Source: Planctomycetota bacterium
GTDB lineage: Bacteria; Planctomycetota; UBA1135; GCA-002686595
Assembly (NCBI GenBank): GCA_030746555.1
Contig: JASLMK010000079.1
Coordinates: 1 to 39,594 of the forward strand
Length of the DNA stretch: 39,594 nucleotides
Direction of reading: 5' to 3'
In this document: one piece after another, positions 33,241 through 39,594 of the stretch
Numbering within the stretch: the stretch's first letter is position 1
How the letters are laid out: each line of letters opens with the position of its first letter
Notes under the pieces: generated by a model
Databases searched by the model: none
What the model saw: only the letters and a program-made list of their open reading frames with translations
Told to the model about the DNA's origin: nothing
Program-made: the position numbers and the translations under genes

Positions 33241-34137
33241 ATGCCGGTTTCCTTCGAGCACCCTCCCTTCGACGACCACGCCCTCCTCGACGCGGGCGGG
33301 GGGGAGAAGCTGGAGCGCTTCGGCTCCGTCGTCCTGCGCCGCCCCGATCCCCAGGCCCTGTGGCGCAAGCGCCTGGGGGCCGAGTGGGAGCGCGCCGACT
33401 TGTGTTTCGTGCGCGAGTCCGACCGCGGCGGGCGCTGGGAGCCCGGCGGGGAGCGCGGCGTGTCCCTCCTGGAGGACGGCGGGGCCTGGAGGGTGTCCTA
33501 CGGCCCCGCCCGCCTCGTCCTGCGCCCGACCCCCTTCAAGCACGTCGGCCTGTTCCCCGAGCAGGCGACCAACTGGGAGCTCCTGCGCGGGGCCCGGCCC
33601 CGCTTCGGCGACGAGCCGCCGCGCCTGTTGAACCTCTTCGGCTACAGCGGCGCGGCCTCCGTCCTGGCGGCGGCGGCGGGCTGGCGCGTGACCCACGTCG
33701 ACGCCTCGCGCACGGCCCTGGCCTGGCTGCGCGACAACCTGGCCGCCTCGGACCTCGCCAGGGCGCCCGTGCGCATGCTGCTCGAGGACGCGCTCACCTT
33801 CGCCCGGCGCGAGCGGCGCCGCGGCAGCGCCTACGAGGCGATCCTCCTCGACCCGCCGCACCACGGCCGCGGCCCCAAGGGCGAGCGCTGGCAGCTCGAG
33901 GATGACCTGGCGGAGTTGGTGGAGACCGCGGGTGCGCTCCTGGCCGAGCGCTCCCTGTTGGTGCTCTCGACCTACGCCGTCGGCTTCTCGCCCCTGGCGC
34001 TGGAGAACCTCCTGGCCGACCTCCCCGCGGGCCGTATCGCCGCCGGTGAGCTGGCCCTGCCCGAGGCCGGCGGCGCGCGCCTGCTCCCCGCCGGCTTCTG
34101 CGCGCGCTGGTGGCGCGGGATCGAGCTCGGGCGGTGA
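33241..34137 (+). CDS. RlmI-like class I SAM-dependent RNA methyltransferase
   Basis: A 298-residue methyltransferase resembling the C-terminal catalytic part of RlmI/RlmK (COG1092) enzymes that methylate 23S rRNA. The SAM motif is RLLNLFGYSGAASVLAAAAG, followed by THVDASRTALAWLRDNL, and the catalytic motif region is ILLDPPHHGRGPKGERW. The N-terminal PUA domain of RlmI is replaced by a shorter beta-rich region. The exact target base is not predictable. It is divergent from the COG3014 gene and overlaps the start of the pseudouridine synthase gene (GTGA), so both modify RNA and are co-translated. Confidence 0.85.
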   Translation: MPVSFEHPPFDDHALLDAGGGEKLERFGSVVLRRPDPQALWRKRLGAEWERADLCFVRESDRGGRWEPGGERGVSLLEDGGAWRVSYGPARLVLRPTPFKHVGLFPEQATNWELLRGARPRFGDEPPRLLNLFGYSGAASVLAAAAGWRVTHVDASRTALAWLRDNLAASDLARAPVRMLLEDALTFARRERRRGSAYEAILLDPPHHGRGPKGERWQLEDDLAELVETAGALLAERSLLVLSTYAVGFSPLALENLLADLPAGRIAAGELALPEAGGARLLPAGFCARWWRGIELGR

Positions 34138-34805
34138 CCGTAGACCTCGAGGTGCTCCACACCGACAACCACGTGCTGGCGTGCGTGAAGCCGGCGGGGA
34201 TGGTGTGCGTGCCCGACTCCGGCGGCGACGAGAGCCTCCTCGACCGCGCCCGGGCCTGGGTCGGCGAGCACTACGCCAAGCCCGGCGCCGTGTTCCTCGG
34301 CGTCGTGCAGCGCCTCGACCGCCCCGTGTCGGGCGTGGTGGTCTTCGGGCGCACGAGCAAGGGCGCGGCGCGCCTGGCGGAGCAGTTCCGCGACGGTCGG
34401 GCGCGCAAGCGCTACCTCGGCGTCGTCATCGGTCGGCCGCAGGGCGAGGAGGGCGAGGTGGAGCAGTGGCTCGTCAAGGACGCCGGCCGCAACCGCGTCG
34501 AGCGCCTGTCCGCCGAGCGTGCCGGCGCGCGCCTGGCGCGCACCCGCTGGCGCGCCCTGCGTCCGCTGGGCGCGCACACGCTCCTGGAGCTCGAACCGCT
34601 GACCGGCCGCCCGCACCAGCTGCGCGTCGCTTGCGCCTCCTTGGGAGCGCCGCTCTTGGGAGACGTCAAGTACGGCGCCCCCGAGGGTCTGGCCGATCGC
34701 AGCATCGCCCTGCACGCCCGCTCGATCGAGGTCGACCACCCCACGCGCGACGAGCGTTTGCGCTTCGAGGCGGCGCCGCCGTCACAGCCCTGGTGGAGCG
34801 CGTGA
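34134..34805 (+). CDS. RluA family pseudouridine synthase
   Basis: A 223-residue enzyme isomerising uridine to pseudouridine in rRNA or tRNA. The catalytic motif is VQRLDRPVSGVVVFGRT with the essential Asp in RLD; ARKRYLGVVIG, LLELEPLTGRPHQLRV and ALHARSIEVDHP are the other RluA family blocks. No S4 domain is present, as in RluA itself and unlike RluC or RluD. It starts at GTG 34134, overlapping the methyltransferase stop. The target position cannot be assigned. Confidence 0.92.
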   Translation: MTVDLEVLHTDNHVLACVKPAGMVCVPDSGGDESLLDRARAWVGEHYAKPGAVFLGVVQRLDRPVSGVVVFGRTSKGAARLAEQFRDGRARKRYLGVVIGRPQGEEGEVEQWLVKDAGRNRVERLSAERAGARLARTRWRALRPLGAHTLLELEPLTGRPHQLRVACASLGAPLLGDVKYGAPEGLADRSIALHARSIEVDHPTRDERLRFEAAPPSQPWWSA

Positions 34806-34833
34806 GCCTCGCTCCCCTGCGGCGGCTGCCCCC

Positions 34834-34938
34834 CTAGCCCTCCGTGCGGCGGGAAACTCGGTAGGAGACCAGGAAGACGATCGCCTGGAAGATCCAGAAA
34901 GACAGTACGAGCAAGCCGACGCCGATCCATCCGTCCAT
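34834..34938 (-). CDS. Small single-helix membrane protein candidate
   Basis: A 34-residue open frame with one strong transmembrane segment, WIGVGLLVLSFWIFQAIVFL, then a basic tail VSYRVSRRTEG, giving an inside-positive C-terminus. It lies alone between convergent genes, and no clear ribosome binding site precedes ATG 34938. The amino acid composition is unlike the Arg/Ala/Pro shadow frames typical of this DNA, which supports it as real. Function unknown. Confidence 0.45.
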   Translation of the reverse strand: MDGWIGVGLLVLSFWIFQAIVFLVSYRVSRRTEG

Positions 34939-35301
34939 GGCGGTGGTGTGATGTCCTTGATGGGGTCTGGGCCTTACGGCTTCCTTACCGGAGGCCGTCG
35001 CGAGAGTAGGGGTCGGAGCAAGGTGAGGGTCGCGCGGCGGCGGCTTCCCTCGGCGCTCATTGGTTTGAACGCCTTCTCGCGGCGGATGCGACGCGTAGTT
35101 CGTCGCTTTTCTGCGCCCGGCGCCCCTCGCGTCCCGGCCGTGGTCTTCCCGGCCCCCCGCGGCCGAGGTCGGGGCTGTCGGGAATCCTGACACCCACGTC
35201 CGCCGCGCCGGTCCGAGTCTTGCGCGGCGGGGTCCGCTCTCCCTCGGTGGGGCGAGCGAGGCGGGTGGAAGCGACGGTCACAAGAGGCAAGGGGAGAGGG
35301 A
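34939..35301. other. Intergenic region of 363 bases
   Basis: No convincing gene is seen. The composition is slightly AT-richer than the coding regions (for example around 35050-35120). It should hold the promoter for radC and perhaps for the small membrane protein. No RNA gene or strong terminator was recognised. Confidence 0.5.
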
Positions 35302-36042
35302 GTGTCGGAGCGCGGTCGAAGGGGCGAGGCGCCTGGGGACGGGGGGATCGCGGCATTGGGCCGCACCCCGCCCGGCGTCGGGGCGGGTGCCGCGCCCGCT
35401 TCGGGCGCGGGTCTCTCGCGGGGCTCGGCCGAGCCGTCCGCGGAGCTCCCGTGCCTGTTGCGCGCCGCCCTGGGGGACCGGGCGTGCTCGAGCGGCGAAG
35501 ACTCCTGGGTCGAGGCGCTCCTGGAGCGCATGGACCTGTTCACCCTCTCACGGGCGAGCGGGCCGCGCATCGCGGCGGCGAGCTCCCTGGGTCCGCGGCG
35601 CGCGCGGCGCCTGGCGGCGGTCTTCGCCCTCGGCCGTCACGTCGAGGGCGCGCGCTGGGAGGGCGCGCCGGACGTCAGCTCCCCCGAGGCGGTCCACGGC
35701 CTGATGGCCCCGCGCCTGCGCGGCCTGGTGGTCGAGACGTTCCACGTGCTGCTGCTCGACGGCAAGCACCGCCTGCGGTCGGTGCGGCGCGTGAGCGAGG
35801 GCACCCTGACCACCTCCCTCGTCCACCCGCGCGAGGTCTTCCGTCCCGCGATCGCCGAGGCGGCGGCGGCGGTCGTCGTCGCCCACAACCATCCTTCCGG
35901 GGATCCCGAGCCTTCCCGCGAGGACCTCGACGTCACCCGCCGCCTCGCGCGCGTTGGCCGCCTGATCGGGATCCCGCTCCTCGACCACGTGGTCGTCGGC
36001 CACGGCGTGTGGGTTTCGATCCGCGACCGGATCACCTTCTGA
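35302..36042 (+). CDS. radC: RadC/JAB1-MPN family protein
   Basis: A 246-residue protein. The JAB/MPN metal motif is AHNHPSGDPEPSREDL, the HxHx7SxxD pattern, following VVETFHVLLLDGKHRL. The helix-hairpin-helix region usual at the RadC N-terminus is weak here (LLERMDLFTLSRASGPRIAA). The molecular role of chromosomal RadC is unsettled; it was once linked to recombinational repair. GTG 35302 is chosen because a GGGGAGAGG ribosome binding site precedes it. The first 45 residues are low complexity. Confidence 0.9.
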   Translation: MSERGRRGEAPGDGGIAALGRTPPGVGAGAAPASGAGLSRGSAEPSAELPCLLRAALGDRACSSGEDSWVEALLERMDLFTLSRASGPRIAAASSLGPRRARRLAAVFALGRHVEGARWEGAPDVSSPEAVHGLMAPRLRGLVVETFHVLLLDGKHRLRSVRRVSEGTLTTSLVHPREVFRPAIAEAAAAVVVAHNHPSGDPEPSREDLDVTRRLARVGRLIGIPLLDHVVVGHGVWVSIRDRITF

Positions 36043-36244
36043 TCCCCTCCTCGCGCCCGGGTGGGGACGGGGCCGGCGGGCACCGCCGCACGGACCTGGA
36101 GCCGGGTTGGGGCGGACTCCGCGCCGCGGTGTGCGGGGGGGCCGCGACTCTCCGGACGAGTCCGGCGGCATCCCATGGTTCGGAGCGTGTTCGAGCCGGG
36201 GTCGGCGGAGACACGGTCGGCGCGACCCCGTATCCTTCCCGGCC

Positions 36245-36952
36245 ATGTCCGCCGCGTCCGACTCCGCTCCCCGCGGGCCGGTCCTCGTCGTCGAGGACCT
36301 CGCCAAGACCTTCACCGCCCCGGACGGTGAGCGGACGAAGGTCGTCGACGTGCCCTCCTTCTCCCTTGCCGAGGGGGAACAGGTCGCCGTCGAGGGGGCG
36401 AGCGGCTCGGGCAAGACGACCTTCCTGCACCTGATCGCGGGGATCCTCGAGCCCGACTCGGGGAGCATCCTGATCGACGGCGAGGACATGGCCGCTCTCT
36501 CCGAGGCCGGGCGCGACCGCCTGCGGGCGCGGAGCATCGGCTACGTGTTCCAGAGCTTCCACCTCCTGCAGGGCTACAGCGCCCTGGAGAACGTCCTGCT
36601 TGGCATGCACTTCGGCCCCGGCCCCGACCTGGGGCGGGCGCGCTCCCTCTTGGAGCAGGTCGGTCTGGCCGATCGCCTCGACCACCGCCCGCGCCAGCTC
36701 TCGGTGGGCCAGCAGCAGCGGGTGGCCGTGGCGCGCGCCGTGGCGAACCGCCCGCGCCTGCTGTTGGCCGACGAGCCGACGGGCAACCTCGATCCCTCCC
36801 GCGCCGGGGAGGCGTTGGAGCTGTTGCGCGCGGTCTCGGCCGAGGCCGGCTCGGCCTTGCTCTTGGTCAGCCACGATCGCGGGATCTTGGAGTGCTTCGG
36901 GCGCGTCGAGTCCTTCGAGGGCCTGCGTCGGGCCGGGGAGGTCTCGCCGTGA
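36245..36952 (+). CDS. ABC transporter ATPase, LolD/MacB type
   Basis: A 235-residue ATPase with Walker [10 protein letters not shown], signature LSVGQQQR, Walker [13 protein letters not shown] and the switch His in LLVSHDR. The family hydrolyses ATP to drive an FtsX-like permease in lipoprotein release, lipid or macrolide export, or cell division. The permease gene overlaps its stop (GTGA), and a DUF3299 lipoprotein follows. Together they look like a mechanotransmission-type exporter with a dedicated periplasmic lipoprotein. The 202 bases before the gene hold no evident ORF. Confidence 0.95.
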   Translation: MSAASDSAPRGPVLVVEDLAKTFTAPDGERTKVVDVPSFSLAEGEQVAVEGASGSGKTTFLHLIAGILEPDSGSILIDGEDMAALSEAGRDRLRARSIGYVFQSFHLLQGYSALENVLLGMHFGPGPDLGRARSLLEQVGLADRLDHRPRQLSVGQQQRVAVARAVANRPRLLLADEPTGNLDPSRAGEALELLRAVSAEAGSALLLVSHDRGILECFGRVESFEGLRRAGEVSP

Positions 36953-38196
36953 GGGCCCTGTTCCTGATCGTGCGCCGCAGCCTACGCCAGCACGCCCTCT
37001 CGACGGCGGTGACGGTGGCTTCGCTGGCGCTGGCCTGCGGCCTGGTGACGGCGATCTTCTCGATCGAGCGCCAGGCCCGCGGGGCCTTCGGGGGGGGCTC
37101 GGGGTCCTTCGACGCGGTGTTGGGGGCGCGGGGCAGCCAGCTCCAGCTCGTGCTGAACGCCGTCTTCCACCTGGAGACCTCGCCGGGCAACGTCCCCTGG
37201 TCGCTCTACGAGCGCGTCGCCGCCGACCCGCGGGTCGCCGCCGCGGTGCCCTACGCGGTGGGGGACAGCTACCGCGGCCACCGGATCGTGGGGACCGTCC
37301 CCGACGCCTTCGCCCTCTCCCACGGTGGCGAGGCGCGCTTTGTCGGGGCGGGGCGCCTGTTCGACCCCGGCCGCCGGGAGGCGGTGATCGGCAGCGCCGT
37401 GGCGCGGCGCACCGGCCTTGCCTACGGCGCCCACTTTCAGCCCGCCCACGGCGTGATCGAGGCGGGGGCCCACGACCACGACGAGGACTTCGTGGTGGTC
37501 GGTGTCCTCGAGCCCACCAACACGCCGGCGGACCGCGTGGTGTGGATCCCCATCGAGGCAGTGTTCCGCATGGGCGGCCACGTCCTGCGCGGCGGCGGCG
37601 AGGACTACCACGCCGATCCGTCCCAGCCGATCCCCGACGAGCACAAGGAGGTGAGCGCGGTCCTCTTGCAGCTCAAGGGCGGGATGATGGGCGCGTCCCT
37701 CTTCCGCGAGATCAACTACCAACAGAAGGAGGCGACCCTGGCCTGGCCCGTGGCGCGGGTGATGGCGGAGCTCTTCGACAAGCTGGGCTGGATGCACCGG
37801 GTGCTGACGATGGTGGCCTACCTGGTCGTCGCGGTGGCGACGGGCTCGGTGACGGCCTCGCTCTACAACACGATGAACGAGCGCCGGCGCGAGTTCGCGA
37901 TCCTGCGTTCCCTCGGTGCCCGTCGTCGCACGGTCTTCGCCGCCATCGTGTGCGAGTCCTCGGCCATCGCCTTCGCGGGCGGCCTGGCGGGGCTCGTGGT
38001 GCACGCGGCGATCCTCGCCGGCGCCTCGGCCCTCGTGCGCGAGCGCACCGGCGTCGTGCTCGAGGTCTTCGCCGCCCACCCGGTCCTGTGGCTCGCCCCC
38101 GCGGGCCTGGTCGCCCTGGGCGCCCTGGCCGGCGTCGTCCCCGCGCTCAAGGCCTACCGGACCGACGTGGCGACCCATCTGGCTCCGACCTCCTGA
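36949..38196 (+). CDS. FtsX-like ABC transporter permease
   Basis: A 415-residue permease from GTG 36949, overlapping the ATPase stop. One helix lies near the N-terminus ([19 protein letters not shown]), then a periplasmic MacB-like domain of about 230 residues, then three C-terminal helices. The coupling motif [20 protein letters not shown] lies between helices 2 and 3, as in FtsX/MacB/LolE proteins. It contains [20 protein letters not shown], similar to the periplasmic core of that family. It partners with the preceding ATPase; the cargo is unknown. Confidence 0.92.
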   Translation: MRALFLIVRRSLRQHALSTAVTVASLALACGLVTAIFSIERQARGAFGGGSGSFDAVLGARGSQLQLVLNAVFHLETSPGNVPWSLYERVAADPRVAAAVPYAVGDSYRGHRIVGTVPDAFALSHGGEARFVGAGRLFDPGRREAVIGSAVARRTGLAYGAHFQPAHGVIEAGAHDHDEDFVVVGVLEPTNTPADRVVWIPIEAVFRMGGHVLRGGGEDYHADPSQPIPDEHKEVSAVLLQLKGGMMGASLFREINYQQKEATLAWPVARVMAELFDKLGWMHRVLTMVAYLVVAVATGSVTASLYNTMNERRREFAILRSLGARRRTVFAAIVCESSAIAFAGGLAGLVVHAAILAGASALVRERTGVVLEVFAAHPVLWLAPAGLVALGALAGVVPALKAYRTDVATHLAPTS

Positions 38197-38209
38197 TAGG
38201 GTGGGTGCG

Positions 38210-39067
38210 ATGGCGATGCGTGTGCGGACCGGTGCGCTCTGCGGCGCCCTCGCCTGCGCCGCCGCCTGCGGCGGCGGCGACCCCGCCCCCGCGGTGATCG
38301 GCGAGGTGCGGGGGGCTCCCCTGTTCGTGCCCGCCGGCTCGGGCGCTGCGGCTGGAGCCGCGGGAGTCTCGGGCGCGGCCGGATCCGTCGGTGCGGCGGA
38401 GCGCGCCGGCGCTCTTGGAACCGCCTCCGCCGCCGGCGGAGAGCCTGATCCGGAGCCCGCCGGAGCCGCCGTTGCCGCGGGGGTCGTCGTTGGCCCTGGC
38501 GCGTCCCTCTCCGGTGATCCGACTGCCGCGGGCGGCCCGGCCGCGCCCGCTGGTGCCGATGCGGCGGGCTCCTCAGCCGGCGGCCCCGCCGCGGATCCCG
38601 CGGCCTCCGAAGTCGCCTCCGACCTCGGCGCGGACTACGAGGACCTCCTCTCTCCCGAGGAGGCGGCCCGTTACGAGTGGGTCGACTTTGCCACCCTGAC
38701 CGACTTCGAGTTCCCCGGTTTCCTGCGCACCGACGGCGAGGTGACCGCGCCGGACCTCCCCGAGGACGTCCTCGCCCTCGACGGTCGTCTGGTGGCGATC
38801 GAGGGTTTCATGAACCCGATGATGTTCGACGCCGACGGCGTGAGCGAGTTCACCCTGGTGGCGGACCCTCAGTTCTGTTGTTTCGGTGCAACGCCCCAGC
38901 TCAACCACTTCCTCTACGTGACCCTCGCCGACGACGAGCGTTGCGAGTTCTATTCGATCGTCCCCCTCGCCGTGTACGGTCGCCTCTCGATCGGCGCCGA
39001 GGAGGAGGACGGCCTCGTCCTCAGCCTCTACCGTCTCGAGGCCGACCACGTGTTCTGCGTCTACTAG
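38210..39067 (+). CDS. Lipoprotein with Ala/Gly-rich linker and DUF3299-like domain
   Basis: A 285-residue protein with a lipoprotein signal (ALACAAACGGG). Residues of about 45-145 are a low-complexity Ala/Gly/Pro linker, presumably spanning the periplasm. The C-terminal 120 residues resemble DUF3299: LDGRLVAIEGFMNPMMFDAD, then VSEFTLVADPQFCCFGATPQ and LNHFLYVTLADD. The domain has Cys pairs (FCC) that could bind metal or form disulfides. It follows the ABC exporter genes after 13 bases, so it is probably a partner of that transporter. ATG 38216 is an alternative start. Confidence 0.72.
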   Translation: MAMRVRTGALCGALACAAACGGGDPAPAVIGEVRGAPLFVPAGSGAAAGAAGVSGAAGSVGAAERAGALGTASAAGGEPDPEPAGAAVAAGVVVGPGASLSGDPTAAGGPAAPAGADAAGSSAGGPAADPAASEVASDLGADYEDLLSPEEAARYEWVDFATLTDFEFPGFLRTDGEVTAPDLPEDVLALDGRLVAIEGFMNPMMFDADGVSEFTLVADPQFCCFGATPQLNHFLYVTLADDERCEFYSIVPLAVYGRLSIGAEEEDGLVLSLYRLEADHVFCVY

Positions 39068-39162
39068 TCACGGACGCCCCGCCCCTGACCGCCCCCCGAC
39101 CTCCACAGCGGCGGACGGCACCGTGCGTGCGGGCGGACCGTCCGGGCGAGGTGGGAGGTGTG

Positions 39163-39178
39163 CGGCACTCTCGTGCCG
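39163..39178. other. Hairpin in the 233-base gap at 39068-39300
   Basis: CGGCAC-TCTC-GTGCCG is a perfect six-pair stem with a four-base loop. A weaker inverted repeat (39158-39171 with 39190-39203, 10 of 14 matches) brackets it. There is no T tract, so it is not a clear terminator. Base composition falls from here to the end of the window. No gene is seen in the gap. Confidence 0.35.
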
Positions 39179-39300
39179 ATGAAGTGACGATGAGTGTGCG
39201 ACACCGTACGGGGGGAACAAAGGGCGTAACCAGAGGTCCCCTTGCCTGTTGGTAGGAGGGCAGTCATCAGCCCCCTTTACCAAAGGCCCTTCCATACCTA

Positions 39301-39594
39301 ATGAAGCTGGCAAGCGCTCTCCTCGTCCTCGCCATCTCCTCAACGGCTGCTGCCCAAGCTCCCGGTGATTTGCTGTGGTCAACGCAGTTGGATGGAACCA
39401 TGCGCGCCAGTCCTGTCGTCGGACCGGACGGCTCCATCTACGTGGCCACCTTCCAAGACGGCGGCCGGCTCTATCGCCTGGAGGGAGCGACGGGGACCAT
39501 CCTGGTTTCCCGCGACTTGCCCGGGACTGTTGAGGTCAGTGTGGCCCTCGGCGACAACGGGCTGATTTACCTCAACACCCTGCGCACGCCCATG
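39301..39594 (+). CDS. PQQ-type propeller protein, N-terminal part cut by window end
   Basis: An open frame of 98 codons without a stop before the window edge. A signal peptide (KLASALLVLAISSTAAAQA) is followed by repeats LLWSTQLDGTMRASPVVGPD, GSIYVATF and GLIYLNT, typical of PQQ/BamB-like beta-propellers. The codons are clearly less GC-rich than those of every other gene in the window, which suggests recent acquisition or a different region. It is probably exported; function unknown. Confidence 0.75.
   Translation, partial: MKLASALLVLAISSTAAAQAPGDLLWSTQLDGTMRASPVVGPDGSIYVATFQDGGRLYRLEGATGTILVSRDLPGTVEVSVALGDNGLIYLNTLRTPM

Noticed and set aside
1..39594. CRISPR arrays, prophage or integrase genes
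   Set aside because: No regularly spaced repeats, phage structural genes or recombinases were seen.

Overview
This is very GC-rich, gene-dense bacterial DNA. The gene set points to a Planctomycetota-like organism, probably one of the less-studied marine lineages. The clues are a sulfatase/TPR protein, an FG-GAP plus ASPIC/UnbV protein, PQQ-type propellers, a pentaheme cytochrome, many lipoproteins, and a metzincin protease carrying a C-terminal domain I associate with secreted proteins of that group. Most genes stop at TGA, and GTG or TTG starts are common. The assignment is inference from gene content, not from a marker gene.

Layout. 1-8.9 kb: an STT3-like membrane protein, a DUF2784 protein, a secreted sulfatase-TPR protein, hisS, a secreted metzincin, a CDP-alcohol phosphatidyltransferase and a PilZ protein. 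A short inverted-repeat element follows, and part of a second copy begins the window. 8.9-14.5 kb: a pentaheme cytochrome c, an NHL protein that seems to have lost its middle, a lipoprotein with Asp-rich loops, MscS, a zinc-dependent phospholipase C-like protein and tRNA-Leu(UAG). 14.5-16.3 kb: an SGNH hydrolase and a lipoprotein methyltransferase. 16.5-21.6 kb: a membrane-anchored PQQ propeller overlapping a very large secreted FG-GAP/ASPIC-UnbV/thioredoxin/TPR protein. 21.8-23.3 kb: a shortened NmrA-like protein and an FkbM methyltransferase. 23.3-29.3 kb (minus strand): both DNA topoisomerase VI subunits, a HEAT-repeat protein and a GH31 hydrolase. 29.5-33.1 kb (minus strand): a COG3014-YcfL-LpoB lipoprotein cluster, mqnA and a zinc-ribbon protein. 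33.2-36 kb: an RlmI-like methyltransferase, an RluA-type pseudouridine synthase and RadC. 36.2-39.1 kb: an ABC ATPase, an FtsX-like permease and a DUF3299 lipoprotein. The end of the window is AT-richer and starts another PQQ-type protein.

The main discovery candidate is at 19837-19867. The FG-GAP/ASPIC gene has an in-frame TGA in the middle of a continuous homologous region. Exactly 11 nt later a perfect 6-bp hairpin presents a GGTCG loop. Both the spacing and the loop match the bacterial SECIS of E. coli fdhF. I read this as a selenoprotein of about 1182 residues in a family not usually described as selenium-containing. Other points of interest are topoisomerase VI with lysine-rich tails on both subunits, two proteins with apparent in-frame internal deletions, the MITE-like repeat, and a sulfatase lacking a metal-ligand aspartate.
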